DNA of 64,000 bases from contig JACKIP010000004.1 in assembly GCA_020638395.1 (NCBI GenBank), forward strand, positions 107,521 to 171,520, in the 5' to 3' direction. The translations under genes were made by a program, and so were the position numbers. The notes below the pieces were generated by a model. It searched no databases. It saw nothing but the letters and a program-made list of their open reading frames with translations, and was not told where the DNA came from. The stretch comes from Rhodospirillales bacterium (lineage in GTDB: Bacteria; Pseudomonadota; Alphaproteobacteria; Micavibrionales; Micavibrionaceae). This document shows, in pieces, positions 15,007 to 24,825 of the stretch; within the stretch, counting starts at the first letter, position 1; each line of letters starts with the position of its first letter.

Positions 15007-16671
15007 ATGGTTCATATCTCCCCCGATCACTTGCATTTTATTCCTCTTGGCGGCTCCGAGCAGTTCGGAGTCAACCTGAATGTCTACGCATTTGGCGGAA
15101 AATATCTGGCGGTGGATTGCGGTCTTGGTTTTGCGGATGAGCGCTTTCCGGGCATTGACCTGATCCTGCCCGACCCGGAATTTCTGGAAGACCGGCGCAA
15201 AGATCTGTCCGGCATGATTATCACCCATGCACACGAAGATCATATCGGCGCGGTGGCGTATCTGTGGCCTCGTTTGAAATGTCCGATTTACTGTTCTCAA
15301 TTTACCGCTGCGGTCCTGAAAAACAAATTCGCCGAACATGGTATTAAAAAAGCGCCAATCCATATTATCAAACCGCATCAGACTCTTCTTCTGGCCCCGT
15401 TTGAAATCCGGTTCGTGCCGGTGACACACTCCATTCCGGAAATGATGTGTCTGTTTATCTCCTGTGCGGCCGGAACCGTTGTCCATAGCGGAGACTGGAA
15501 CCTTGACCCGACCCCCGTTATCGGGACCGCCACCGACCCAAAAGTCTTTCAGGAGGCTGGTAAAAAAGGCATATTGGCGTATATCGGAGACTCCACCAAT
15601 GCTCAGTTTGACGGACGCACCGAGTCCGAGGTCAAGGTAGAGCAGGATCTGGGCACTCTGTTCTCACAGCAAAAAGGCCGCATCCTTGTGACTATCTTTG
15701 CGTCAAACGTCAGCCGTATCCAGACTGTATTACGCGCCGCCGCCGCCAGTGGCCGGCAGGTTGCCATTGCCGGGCGCTCTCTGCACCGGATGACGGCCGC
15801 GGCCAAAGAGTGCGGTTATCTGAAAAACGCACCGGACTTTATTTCCGAAGATGATCTGGCCTTTGTTCCGGCAGAAAAGACGGTTCTGCTGGTGACAGGC
15901 TCTCAGGGAGAGGCCCGTGCGGCCCTTGCCCGTATTGCGCGGGGGCAGCATAACTTTAAGATCACAAAGGGCGATACGGTTATTTTCTCGGCCCGGACCA
16001 TCCCCGGCAATGATGCGGCAATCAATAATGTGAAAAATAATCTGGTCGCCGCCGGCGTGAAAGTCATTGATCCGGAAAGCACCGACTATACCATCCACGT
16101 TTCCGGACACCCGAAGCGCGGCGAAATCACGGATATGCTGCAATGGCTGAAACCGGAAATCGTTGTTCCCGTCCACGGAGAGCGGGTTATGCTGGAGGCG
16201 CATGCCCGACTGGCAGAAACACTACAGGTTCCGCATGTTTTTGTCCCGACCAATGGCGCGGTTGTTCGTCTGTCAAAAACCGCGCCCGGCATTGTCGATC
16301 ACGTCGAAACCGGACTTCTGGTTGTCGAGCCGCGCCGGATTATGATGACCAATCATCAGGCCTTGTCCGAGCGCCGCAAGCTGCAACAGACCGGAACAGC
16401 ACATGTTTCTCTGGTCATTGATTATGACGGGCACCTGCTCTCTGCCCCGCAGATCACAACCTTTGGACTGTTTGATCCCGAAGATACGGAAGAGCAGGAT
16501 TTTGGCAATAGCATCACAGAGGAAACGGTTGATTTTATCGAAGGTTTAAAACCTGCGGACCGCCGGGATGACACCATTCTGGCAGAAAAGGTCCGCATTG
16601 CGCTGCGCAACTACATCAATCACTATCTGGGGCTGAAACCGGTCACCAGCGTTCACATTACACGGTTATAA
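15007..16671 (+). CDS. rnj: Ribonuclease J
   Basis: A metallo-beta-lactamase/beta-CASP nuclease with endo- and 5'-3' exonuclease activity in RNA turnover and processing. 554 residues: FIPLGGSEQFGVNLNVY at the N-terminus, the zinc motif THAHEDHIGA, TPVIGTATDP, then the beta-CASP segment (GDSTNA, ILVTIFASNVSRI, VSGHPKRGE) and the C-terminal domain. I start at 15007 because GAGAGGG precedes it and the family begins near this point; the frame is open 12 codons further upstream. Most alphaproteobacteria carry RNase J as well as RNase E. A DUF1467 gene follows after 3 bp. Confidence 0.94.
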   Translation: MVHISPDHLHFIPLGGSEQFGVNLNVYAFGGKYLAVDCGLGFADERFPGIDLILPDPEFLEDRRKDLSGMIITHAHEDHIGAVAYLWPRLKCPIYCSQFTAAVLKNKFAEHGIKKAPIHIIKPHQTLLLAPFEIRFVPVTHSIPEMMCLFISCAAGTVVHSGDWNLDPTPVIGTATDPKVFQEAGKKGILAYIGDSTNAQFDGRTESEVKVEQDLGTLFSQQKGRILVTIFASNVSRIQTVLRAAAASGRQVAIAGRSLHRMTAAAKECGYLKNAPDFISEDDLAFVPAEKTVLLVTGSQGEARAALARIARGQHNFKITKGDTVIFSARTIPGNDAAINNVKNNLVAAGVKVIDPESTDYTIHVSGHPKRGEITDMLQWLKPEIVVPVHGERVMLEAHARLAETLQVPHVFVPTNGAVVRLSKTAPGIVDHVETGLLVVEPRRIMMTNHQALSERRKLQQTGTAHVSLVIDYDGHLLSAPQITTFGLFDPEDTEEQDFGNSITEETVDFIEGLKPADRRDDTILAEKVRIALRNYINHYLGLKPVTSVHITRL

Positions 16672-16674
16672 CCT

Positions 16675-16953
16675 ATGGGATTTGTCTCCGGGCTTGTTGC
16701 TTATATCTGTATCTGGTGGGTCATTTTTTTCTGCACCCTGCCGATTGGCGTGCAGCCGCATCAGGAACAGGAGCACGGCACCGCCGGCAGCGCGCCGCAA
16801 AACCCGCGCCTCAAATTCAAAATATTGCTGACAACCGGACTCTCTGCCGGGCTCTGGCTGATTGTCTATCTTCTGATAGCGAATGACGTGATTGACTTTT
16901 ATCAGATCGCTGATCAGATGTACCAAGACGACCGGACCACTCCGACGTCGTAG
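16675..16953 (+). CDS. DUF1467 family membrane protein
   Basis: 92 residues with two membrane helices (about 5-24 and 48-70) and a short charged loop containing PIGVQP. This pattern (IWWVIFFCTLPIGV) is typical of DUF1467, a small family found mainly in alphaproteobacteria and often placed directly after rnj. It starts 3 bp after the rnj stop. Function unknown. Confidence 0.88.
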   Translation: MGFVSGLVAYICIWWVIFFCTLPIGVQPHQEQEHGTAGSAPQNPRLKFKILLTTGLSAGLWLIVYLLIANDVIDFYQIADQMYQDDRTTPTS

Positions 16954-17165
16954 ATCAGGCATATTATTCTGCGTAGAATTCACAGAGTTATAAATGCAAC
17001 GATCAAACAGTAGGAGAAGGTGGATTCAAAGAACTTGAATTCTGTCGGCTCCGTGCTTATAACAACAGAAGGTGTTATTTTACAGAAACTTACTTCCACT
17101 TTCCGCTCGCCAGAACACCTGTTGCATGACACCTGAATCAGGTGAGACAGATTTAAAACCGTACG

Positions 17166-17972
17166 ATGAATGACATAAAAATACATACAATTATTAAGGA
17201 AGGATATCATCTGTCATCTGTGCGCGTAGATGAGGGAGTGGACTATATAGAGCGGGCGCAAGCATATAAAACCCCGACCCGGGTTCTTGATATTTATCCT
17301 GATTTTTGGATGCTCTATCTGTTTGATTTACCGAAAGGACAATTATCCCTCCACAATGGCAAGAGTCTTGTTGAGGTATCTGGCCCAAAAGCTCTTTACG
17401 TTCCTCCATACAGCCTGATAGACAAACATTTTTCATCCGGCTGGGCACAGTGGCGGGCCTATAGCTGTTTTCGTCCTCCTGCACCGCACTTTCCCAAACG
17501 CCCCGTCTGTTTTTCATGGGATAAAAACTGGCGTGTGTATGGGTTTTCGGATATTTCCGAAATATTCAAAAAAGATTTAAACTTGCAGCCCGTCGGCAGA
17601 GCCCAAATTGCCCCGTTAATTGTGGATCGCACCTGTGATGCGATAAAAGAAACCTACAAGGAAACTCTAAGTATAGAAGAACTGGCCAATTTGCTGGGCG
17701 TCCCTCATTCCTCCATGACTCACGCCTTCAAATATAGTCTGGGATTATCCCCTATCGCGTATAGAAACAGAGTCCGGGTATTTGACTCACTGCGCCGGAT
17801 CTCATTAGGGGAAAGTGTCACGCAATCCTGCCATGGGTCCGGATTCGCGAATTATTCCAGATTTTACCGCAATTTTAGCGAAATACTGGAGGTCAGCCCT
17901 TCGGATTTTGCGCGCCGGGGGTTCTCATATCGCGGGCAGGATGTCCCCCTGAAAGATATTCGCAGCGCCTGA
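17166..17972 (+). CDS. AraC-family transcriptional regulator
   Basis: 268 residues. The C-terminal 95 residues form the double helix-turn-helix domain: LSIEELANLLGVPHSSMTHAFK, then a second helix pair ending in CHGSGFANYSRFYRNFSEI, which matches the AraC signature GF.s.s.F.r.FK. The N-terminal 160 residues should be a cupin-like sensing domain (KALYVPPYSLIDKHF), but no ligand can be named. It is flanked by the DUF1467 gene and convergent flhA. The 16954-17165 gap shows nothing further. Confidence 0.85.
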   Translation: MNDIKIHTIIKEGYHLSSVRVDEGVDYIERAQAYKTPTRVLDIYPDFWMLYLFDLPKGQLSLHNGKSLVEVSGPKALYVPPYSLIDKHFSSGWAQWRAYSCFRPPAPHFPKRPVCFSWDKNWRVYGFSDISEIFKKDLNLQPVGRAQIAPLIVDRTCDAIKETYKETLSIEELANLLGVPHSSMTHAFKYSLGLSPIAYRNRVRVFDSLRRISLGESVTQSCHGSGFANYSRFYRNFSEILEVSPSDFARRGFSYRGQDVPLKDIRSA

Positions 17973-17994
17973 TGTTCTTTTATTTTCAAGATCT

Positions 17995-20085
17995 CTAGAC
18001 GCTGCCCAGCGTTTTAATTTTTGCTTTGGGATGGATCTCGTTTTGACTCATGACCACGGTTTGCGGACGGAACCGCTCGACGACGCTGCGCACATAAGGC
18101 CGGATCAGTGGAGAACACAACAAAACCGGCGTTTGCCCCTGCTGCGCCATTTCATCGTATTTCTCCCGAATCATTGTGATAAAATTTTGCAATTGCGACG
18201 GCGCCATCGCCAATTGCCGTTCTTCTCCGTTCCCGACCAGAGCATCACCGAATGCCTGCTCCCACTCCGGCGATAAGGTGAGCAGCGGAACCTGTCCGTT
18301 GGCGTTGGAATTGGAGTCGCACAGCTGCCGCGATAACCGGGTGCGTACATGCTCGGTCAGAGAGGCTGTATTTTTGGTATAGCTCGCAGCTTCGGCGATT
18401 CCTTCCAGAATCGCAGGAAGATCACGCACAGAGACCCGCTCCGACACCAGATGCTGCAAAATACGCTGCAACCCGCCAATTGAAATTTGAGCGGGGATCA
18501 CATCTGCCACCAGCTTTTGGTATTCCTGCGGCAATTCATCCAAAAGCTTTTGAGTTTCCGCATAGGATAACAGATCCGGCATATTGTCTTTGACAATTTC
18601 GGTCAGATGCGTGGTCACCACCGTTGCGGCATCCACCACTGTATAGCCTTTGAAATGAGCTTCTTCCCGGTATTGTTCGTCAATCCACATCGCCGGCAGG
18701 CCGAAGGTTGGCTCAATCGTGCTTTCTCCCGGCAGGGTAATGGCGGACCCGGACGGGTCCATGCACATCAGCATTCCGGGGCGAACCTCTCCTCGTCCCG
18801 ATTCAATCTCTTTAATCCGGACCGTGTAGGTATTGGCCGGGAGTTGCAGGTTATCCTGAATCCGAACGGAGGGCAGAATATAGCCCATATCTTCAGCCAG
18901 TTGCCGCCGCAACCCTTTGACCTGATCGGTCAGCTTGGTTCCATCCCCCTGCACCAACGGCAGGAGGCCATAGCCCAGCTCCAGCCGGATAATATCCATC
19001 GCCAGAGCTTTCGAGATCGGCTCTTCTGCAACGGGAGCGCCGGGACCGGTTAATTGTGCCAGCTCTGCCTGCTCCGTCTGTTCTTTCACATCCTGCTGCC
19101 AGGACAGATATGCGAGACCCCCGGTAATCCCCGCCAGAATCGCAAACGGCAAAAAAGGAATTCCCGGAGTCAGTCCCAATGCCAGCATTAACCCTGAACT
19201 CATTCCCAACGCTTTGGGATAGCGGCTGAACTGCTCCAGCAACGCCACATTTGCGGCGCCTTCCACTCCGGCCTTTGAGACCAGCAAACCGGCAGATACA
19301 GACACAATCAGAGCCGGAATCTGGCTGACCAGACCATCCCCGATCGTCAGAACGGTATAGCTGGCGGCTGCCTGTGACAGGCTCAGACCTTCAAACATCG
19401 TCCCGATAATAATCCCACCGACAATGTTAATGAACGTAATCAATAATCCGGCAATAGCATCCCCGCGCACGAATTTCGCCGCCCCGTCCATTGCTCCGAA
19501 AAAAGTGCTTTCCTGCTCCAGATTTTTGCGCCGCTCTTTTGCTTCTTCTTCAGTAATCAACCCGGCGGACATATCGGCATCAATCGCCATTTGTTTTCCC
19601 GGCATGGCATCCAGTGTGAAACGAGCGGCGACTTCGGCGATCCGCCCGGACCCCTTGGTAATCACCACAAAGTTCACGATGACCAGAATCGCAAAGACAA
19701 TGCCGCCGCCCACATAACTGCCCTGAATGATAATCCCGCCAAACGCTTCGATCACCTGCCCCGCCGCGGCCGTTCCCGTATGCCCTTCAGACAGAATCAG
19801 GCGGGTTGAAGCCACGTTCAGTCCCAGACGCAGCGCCGTTGCAATCAGCAAAACCGTTGGAAAGGTCGAAAATTCCAGCGGTGTCCGAATAAACAGCACG
19901 ATCATCAAAATCAGCACCGAAAAGGCCACGGAAATAGACAATCCCATATCCAGCAACCAGGACGGAATGGGCACCAGCATAAACAGCAGAATCGCAACAA
20001 TGCCAATCGCGAAGATCAAATCTCCGCGCAGCAGGCTGTTAAAATTAAATCCGGAAGAGGATGTAGAGGTTGCTGTTTCGGCCAT
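17995..20085 (-). CDS. flhA: Flagellar type III export protein FlhA
   Basis: The major export-gate protein; it forms a nonameric ring and binds substrate-chaperone complexes. 696 residues: seven or eight membrane helices over about 20-325, the conserved FHIPEP-family loop (SRYPKALGMSSGLMLALG follows it; upstream are TRFxLDAMPGKQMAIDADMSAG-type residues), and a C-terminal cytoplasmic domain from about 355 (VAEEPISKALAMDIIRLELG). It is read alone here, 22 bp from the convergent AraC gene. flhB lies about 7 kb away rather than adjacent. Confidence 0.97.
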   Translation of the reverse strand: MAETATSTSSSGFNFNSLLRGDLIFAIGIVAILLFMLVPIPSWLLDMGLSISVAFSVLILMIVLFIRTPLEFSTFPTVLLIATALRLGLNVASTRLILSEGHTGTAAAGQVIEAFGGIIIQGSYVGGGIVFAILVIVNFVVITKGSGRIAEVAARFTLDAMPGKQMAIDADMSAGLITEEEAKERRKNLEQESTFFGAMDGAAKFVRGDAIAGLLITFINIVGGIIIGTMFEGLSLSQAAASYTVLTIGDGLVSQIPALIVSVSAGLLVSKAGVEGAANVALLEQFSRYPKALGMSSGLMLALGLTPGIPFLPFAILAGITGGLAYLSWQQDVKEQTEQAELAQLTGPGAPVAEEPISKALAMDIIRLELGYGLLPLVQGDGTKLTDQVKGLRRQLAEDMGYILPSVRIQDNLQLPANTYTVRIKEIESGRGEVRPGMLMCMDPSGSAITLPGESTIEPTFGLPAMWIDEQYREEAHFKGYTVVDAATVVTTHLTEIVKDNMPDLLSYAETQKLLDELPQEYQKLVADVIPAQISIGGLQRILQHLVSERVSVRDLPAILEGIAEAASYTKNTASLTEHVRTRLSRQLCDSNSNANGQVPLLTLSPEWEQAFGDALVGNGEERQLAMAPSQLQNFITMIREKYDEMAQQGQTPVLLCSPLIRPYVRSVVERFRPQTVVMSQNEIHPKAKIKTLGSV

Positions 20086-20129
20086 GGAATTTCAGTGTAG
20101 CAAAGAATAAAAATGAACGCATGGAAAAC

Positions 20130-20305
20130 TTAGCGCTCTCAATTTTGTCATCACACGGCTCCGTGCTTGTGATCCATATTGATTTTTAACCACGGAGGCA
20201 CGGAGGGCGCAGAGGTTTTTACAAAAAACGAAAGAACTTTGTTTTACTTTGTCTTACTTTGCGGTTCAAAATTTATAGAAACCTCTGCAAAAGTCCAGAA
20301 TAACG
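20130..20305. repeat. Composite dispersed repeats between flhA and flbD
   Basis: In order: a CTCAATTTTGTCATCACACGG palindromic half, family A (ACCACGGAGGCACGGAGGG to TTGCGGTTCAAAATTTA, about 20189-20273), and a partial family E end starting TATAGAAACCTCTGCAAAAG at 20274. The last piece stops just short of the flbD stop codon at 20312. Confidence 0.7.
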
Positions 20306-20311
20306 TGAAGG

Positions 20312-21703
20312 CTACCCCTCACTGGCCTTGGGAACGTCAATGCCTTCGTCTTTATACTGGTTCAGCTTGTTGCGAAGCGTCCGGATGGAAATCCCCAGAA
20401 TATTGGCCGCATGCGTCCGGTTTCCAAACGTATGCTCCAGCGTATCAAGAATCAGATCCCGCTCCACATCGGCAAGAGGCCGCCCGATGAATGCTTCCAC
20501 CGCGCCGGGATTTTGAACCGTCCCTACCCCTCCGACCTCCGGACTAGCCTGCTTCGCAACCGGAGCCGGAGCCGCCGAAGGAATCGATGCGCCGGTGAAT
20601 TCGGTTTCTTCCAGCATAATAGCATCCGCCTCGATTTCATCCTCCAGCGCAATGATGATCGCACGGTGCATAGTATTTTCCAGCTCCCGGATGTTTCCGC
20701 GCCATGGATAGCGCTGTAATTTTTCTGAGGCCGCGGCAGACAGCCTTTTTTTGTCCACGCCGTTTGCCTCGGCATATTTATCGGCAAAAAACTGCGCCAG
20801 CGGCAAAACATCCCCCGGACGCTCCCGCAGAGCTGGTAATTTGATATTCATGACATTCAGGCGAAAATAGAGATCCTCGCGGAACTCGCCTTTTTCCACT
20901 GATTTTTCCAGATTGCGGTTAGAGGTCGCCAGAATCCGGACATTGACCTTCACATCCGCATTACTGCCCACGCGGGTAATCACCCGCTCCTGAATGGCCC
21001 GCAGCAGCTTGGCCTGCAAGGCCGGATGCATTTCCGAGATTTCATCCAGCAATAAAGTTCCGTTATTTGCTTCTTCGAACTTTCCGATCCGGCGCGCCGT
21101 CGCCCCGGTGAAGGCTCCTTTTTCATGCCCGAATAGCTCTGACTCCAGAAGGTTTTCCGGAATGGCCGCACAATTCAAAGCAATAAAAGCCCCGTCCTTC
21201 CGTTTGGATTTATTGTGGATATAGCGCGACATGACCTCCTTACCAGTTCCCGACTCCCCGGTAATCAGTACGGTTGCTTCGGAAGGGGCAATTTTATCCG
21301 CCAGCATCAACACCCGCTTCATTGCAGCATCATTGGCGATCATGTCCGATTGTTCTTCCGATGCGGCGGTCAGAACGGCGGCGATCAATTCTGCATCCGG
21401 CGGAAGAGGAATATATTCCTTCGCCCCATCTTCAATCGCTTTGACCGCGGCCCGGCTGTCCTCTGATCCAACGCCACACGCCACGACCTCGATGTGAATG
21501 CGCTCGGCATTCAGGTCTTTGATAAACTTGCCGATATTCTGCTTGATATCCACCATCGCCAGATCGGCGCTGCGCCCGTTGCGCAAGGCGGCTAAGGCCT
21601 CTTCTGTATCCTCGCAATGAATTACCTTCGCCCCCTTTTGCAGAGCGATCTTGCCGGCGGCGGAAATATAGCCTTCCAGGTGTCCAATAATCATCAGGCG
21701 CAT
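20312..21703 (-). CDS. flbD: Sigma-54-dependent flagellar regulator FlbD
   Basis: FlbD activates and represses the late flagellar genes. 463 residues: an N-terminal receiver (1-115), an AAA+ sigma-54 activation domain (about 130-370), with ITGESGTGKE, the GAFTGA contact loop and LLLDEISEM, and a C-terminal Fis-type helix-turn-helix (GNRTHAANILGISIRTLRNK). The receiver keeps Asp52 (AMVDI) but lacks the usual acidic pair near residues 8-9, as in Caulobacter FlbD, where activity depends on FliX rather than plain phosphorylation. It stands downstream of motA across a 112-bp gap. The whole-length resemblance to FlbD is strong. Confidence 0.93.
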   Translation of the reverse strand: MRLMIIGHLEGYISAAGKIALQKGAKVIHCEDTEEALAALRNGRSADLAMVDIKQNIGKFIKDLNAERIHIEVVACGVGSEDSRAAVKAIEDGAKEYIPLPPDAELIAAVLTAASEEQSDMIANDAAMKRVLMLADKIAPSEATVLITGESGTGKEVMSRYIHNKSKRKDGAFIALNCAAIPENLLESELFGHEKGAFTGATARRIGKFEEANNGTLLLDEISEMHPALQAKLLRAIQERVITRVGSNADVKVNVRILATSNRNLEKSVEKGEFREDLYFRLNVMNIKLPALRERPGDVLPLAQFFADKYAEANGVDKKRLSAAASEKLQRYPWRGNIRELENTMHRAIIIALEDEIEADAIMLEETEFTGASIPSAAPAPVAKQASPEVGGVGTVQNPGAVEAFIGRPLADVERDLILDTLEHTFGNRTHAANILGISIRTLRNKLNQYKDEGIDVPKASEG

Positions 21704-21815
21704 GCGTAAAAATCCCGGTTAGGTGTTATGTGATTCAAGGGCAGCCCCCAGAGCAAAGAGCGTTTAGAGTGAGTGAGACGCGCAGCAACACAACGCAGGC
21801 GAAACGATCAAAGCT

Positions 21816-22670
21816 CTAATCAAAATAGCGGATTCGATGGTTAGGTGGCAACTCACTATTTAGCAGCATCTCCAGACGGCGCGGATTTTCCTGCCGGGCA
21901 ATCGCGCTCATGGCCGTCATAATCAGGCTTTTTGACAGGGTTTCGTTATTGGAATTATTTTCCAGTTTTCCAGCCAGAGGAGCAATTACAACCGTGCCCA
22001 TAATCGCCCCATAAAAAGTCGTCAGGAGCGCCACCGCCATGGCCGGACCAATTGATGACGGATTATCCAAGTCCGCCAGCATTTGTACCAGCCCCACCAG
22101 AGTTCCGATCAATCCCATCGCCGGAGCAACATCCGCCGCCCGGCGCAAAATACCGGCAGAGCGCCGATGCCGGTCTGCCAGCATGTCAATTTCCTGAGAG
22201 AGCAAATTTTCCACATCATGAGAAGTATACCCGTCCGTGACATATTGCGACGCCCGCAGCAGGAAAGGATCTTTTCTCAATTCGTCTTCAAAACTGGTAA
22301 TGGTCAAAATACCTTTTTTCTTTGCAATCACAGCAATATCCATCAATTCGGTTGCAAGTCTCTGGGGATTATGCAATTTGCGGAACATGGCTTTGGACAA
22401 AATTTGCCCGGTCATCGACATTTCCTCCATCGTATAGGAGACCATCGTGACCGTAATCGTGCCCAGAACAACCATCAGGACGGAGGGCACGTTGAAAAAA
22501 TTTGCGTTGCTCTGCCCGATATAAATAGCCACCGCGATCAGAATCAGACTAAAAATCAACCCGCCCAGAGTGGCATAATCCAGCGCCGTCTGAACCGGCC
22601 TGATCTGAAGAGAGACATCCTTCAGTCCGGCGGTTTCCTGATCTGTTGTTTGCGCTGCTGTATCACTCAT
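21816..22670 (-). CDS. motA: Flagellar motor stator protein MotA (PomA-like)
   Basis: 284 residues, four predicted membrane helices (about 30-55, 60-80, 175-198, 205-230) and the MotA/TolQ/ExbB core (AADVAPAMGLIGTLVGLVQML, then AVALLTTFYGAIMGTVVIAPLAGKL). The long cytoplasmic loop between helices 2 and 3 has the charged residues typical of stators. motB/pomB is not adjacent. It sits in the flbD-motA-fliN-fliH-fliG-fliF run and overlaps nothing; fliN lies 14 bp upstream. Confidence 0.93.
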   Translation of the reverse strand: MSDTAAQTTDQETAGLKDVSLQIRPVQTALDYATLGGLIFSLILIAVAIYIGQSNANFFNVPSVLMVVLGTITVTMVSYTMEEMSMTGQILSKAMFRKLHNPQRLATELMDIAVIAKKKGILTITSFEDELRKDPFLLRASQYVTDGYTSHDVENLLSQEIDMLADRHRRSAGILRRAADVAPAMGLIGTLVGLVQMLADLDNPSSIGPAMAVALLTTFYGAIMGTVVIAPLAGKLENNSNNETLSKSLIMTAMSAIARQENPRRLEMLLNSELPPNHRIRYFD

Positions 22671-22684
22671 GAGATAGTACCTTG

Positions 22685-23092
22685 CTAGTTGGACCGGTCA
22701 GATTTCACAATTTCCGTCATTGTCACCCCTAATTTATCATCCACGACCACGACTTCTCCCCGTGCGACCAGACGGTTATTCACGTAGATATCAATCGCTT
22801 CGCCGACCTTGCGATCCAGCTCGACGACCGCCCCCCGCCCCAGTTTCAGAAGCTGAGAGACCTGCATGTTAGACCGTCCCAACACGGCGGAAATCTGTAC
22901 CGGAATGTCATAAATGGCCGAAACGTCACCCGCCATAGGTTCCCCAACGACAAATTCCTGCAGGTCATCTTCGGAAAAGCCCTGCCCTTCCATATTTTCC
23001 AGCTTCATGCCGCCGCCTTTGCCAGAGACTTTCCCGCTGCTATCATCCTCGCCAAGCCCCACATTCACATCTTCTGTATCGTCTGCCATCAT
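22685..23092 (-). CDS. fliN: Flagellar motor switch protein FliN
   Basis: 135 residues: an acidic, flexible N-terminus, then the SpoA/FliN domain from about 55 to the end (IPVQISAVLGRSNMQVSQLL, LDRKVGEAIDIYVNNRLVARGEVVVVD, LGVTMTEIV). It builds the lower C-ring with FliG and FliM. It starts 7 bp after fliH. Confidence 0.95.
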   Translation of the reverse strand: MMADDTEDVNVGLGEDDSSGKVSGKGGGMKLENMEGQGFSEDDLQEFVVGEPMAGDVSAIYDIPVQISAVLGRSNMQVSQLLKLGRGAVVELDRKVGEAIDIYVNNRLVARGEVVVVDDKLGVTMTEIVKSDRSN

Positions 23093-23099
23093 ATTCCTC

Positions 23100-23795
23100 T
23101 TAGTCTATCGTTTCCATGTCCGGCCCCGTATTTGTGGTATCATCTTGCCGCGTTTCCGGAGGTTCAGCAAGTGCTTCCTCGGCTGCGGGCAGGTCTTTTT
23201 CCAGTGATTGCAAGATTCGTTCCGCAAGTTTCCGGCTATCCCGCAGAGCGCCGCCGCTTTCCCATTTCATCATCATATCCCCTGCGGAGAAATCCTCCCG
23301 GCCATAGAAACTGACCGATACATCCGTCATCATTTCCAAAGTCGGCTTCAACCGCTCCTCCACGGCCGATAAAATCTCCGATGAGACCTCCACCCGGATC
23401 TGTTGCTGGTTCGAGACCGTACGCAACACGTCCTGAATCGCCGCCGTCACATCCTCTGCCCCGCAGGCAGACATCCAGGCCGGGTAGATCCGGTGAAAGA
23501 CGGACAAAGCCAGACGGACCGCTTCTTCTTCATACTGCTTTTCACGAGCAGCTTCCTGCGTCTGCAACATCAGAAACCCCTGCCGGGCCTGCTCCAGAAA
23601 CAGTGAGATCTTCCGTTCAAGATTATCCTGCGATTCCTGAAATCCGTCTTTTTTTCCCTGCCGGTACGCCGTGTCTTTCGCAGCCGCCATTTCCGCCTCG
23701 GTAAACATGGGCGGCGGCGGAGGCCCTTCGTCCTCCTCTGCGTTTTCATCAAAGTTATGACGATTAAAAAAGAATTTTTTCACTTCGTCTGACAT
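23100..23795 (-). CDS. fliH: Flagellar assembly protein FliH
   Basis: FliH regulates the export ATPase FliI. 231 residues: KKFFFNRHNFDE at the start is a typical N-terminal motif of alphaproteobacterial FliH, followed by a helical, glutamate-rich stalk (about 30-110) and a C-terminal domain with VSFYGREDFSAGDMMMKWESG, which matches the FliH/YscL end (D..i..GDcri.W..G). Its position between fliG and fliN with 1- and 7-bp gaps supports the call. Sequence identity in this family is low. Confidence 0.87.
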   Translation of the reverse strand: MSDEVKKFFFNRHNFDENAEEDEGPPPPPMFTEAEMAAAKDTAYRQGKKDGFQESQDNLERKISLFLEQARQGFLMLQTQEAAREKQYEEEAVRLALSVFHRIYPAWMSACGAEDVTAAIQDVLRTVSNQQQIRVEVSSEILSAVEERLKPTLEMMTDVSVSFYGREDFSAGDMMMKWESGGALRDSRKLAERILQSLEKDLPAAEEALAEPPETRQDDTTNTGPDMETID

Positions 23796-23796
23796 T

Positions 23797-24822
23797 CTAG
23801 TAAATCAAGGCATCTTCATCATCACCGGAGGCAATAGTGACCTCTCCACGGCCTTCCAGATCTTTCACGAGATTAACAACATATTGCTGCGCTTCTTCCA
23901 CGTCTTTCAAACGAACAGGCCCCATCGCCTCCATATCTTCTTTCATAATCTTCGACGCCCGTTCCGACATGTTCGAGAAGAACAGATCTTTGAGCGTATC
24001 GGTCGCCCCTTTCAGCGCAATACCCAGCTTGTCTTTGTCCACCGCCCGGATAACTGTTTGAATGCTGGCAGCATCCAGTTTCTGGAGGTCTTCGAATGTG
24101 AACATAAGTGAGCGGATTTTTTCCGCAGAATCCGGAACAACCTTGTCCAGTTCTTCCATAAACCGGGTTTCCACCGAGCGGTCCATATTGTTGAAAATCT
24201 CGGCGATCAGTTCGTGGCTGTCTCTGCGCGATGTCCGGGCAAGGTTGGTCATAAACTCCTGCCGCAGGGTTTTTTCGACCTCTTCGACAATTTCCTTTTG
24301 TACGGATTCCATACGCAGCAATCTCTGGATGACCTCCAGAGCGAATCCTTCCGGCAGCAAGGCAAGAACCCGCGCCGCGTGATCCACCTGTATTTTTGAC
24401 ATGACCAAAGCCACCGTCTGCGGATATTCCTTTTGCAGGAAGCTGGCCAGAGTCTCTTCACTGACATTCCCCAGCTTTTCCCACATCGTCCGTCCAGCGG
24501 GTCCCCGGATTTCCTCCATGATGACGTCGATTTTATCCTTGCTCATCCCGGCCTTCATCAGAAGGCGCTCGGTACTTTCCTGCGTACCAACCAGCGCATT
24601 GGTCGAGGTCATTTGCTCGGCAAAATCGACAAACAGTTTCTCCACCACATGAGACGGCACCTTCCCCAAGGTCGCCATAATCTGGGATAATTCCAGAATT
24701 TCATCATCATCCATATGCTCAAAAATACGAGCAGAATGATCTTCCCCTAAAGCAAGCATGAAAATGGCGGCCTTTTCCGGGCCACTCAGGGTTCTGTAAT
24801 CTTCACGAACACGAATTGCCAT
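23797..24822 (-). CDS. fliG: Flagellar motor switch protein FliG
   Basis: 341 residues, typical length. N-terminal SGPEKAAIFMLALGEDHSARIFEHM, middle EHPQTVALVMSK-like stretch (KEYPQTVALVMSKIQVDHAARVL), and C-terminal torque domain with MFTFEDLQKLDAASIQTVIRAVD and FFSNMSERASKIMKEDMEAMGP carrying the charged residues that touch the stator. It ends one base before fliH and starts 3 bp after fliF. Confidence 0.97.
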   Translation of the reverse strand: MAIRVREDYRTLSGPEKAAIFMLALGEDHSARIFEHMDDDEILELSQIMATLGKVPSHVVEKLFVDFAEQMTSTNALVGTQESTERLLMKAGMSKDKIDVIMEEIRGPAGRTMWEKLGNVSEETLASFLQKEYPQTVALVMSKIQVDHAARVLALLPEGFALEVIQRLLRMESVQKEIVEEVEKTLRQEFMTNLARTSRRDSHELIAEIFNNMDRSVETRFMEELDKVVPDSAEKIRSLMFTFEDLQKLDAASIQTVIRAVDKDKLGIALKGATDTLKDLFFSNMSERASKIMKEDMEAMGPVRLKDVEEAQQYVVNLVKDLEGRGEVTIASGDDEDALIY

Positions 24823-24825
24823 CTC

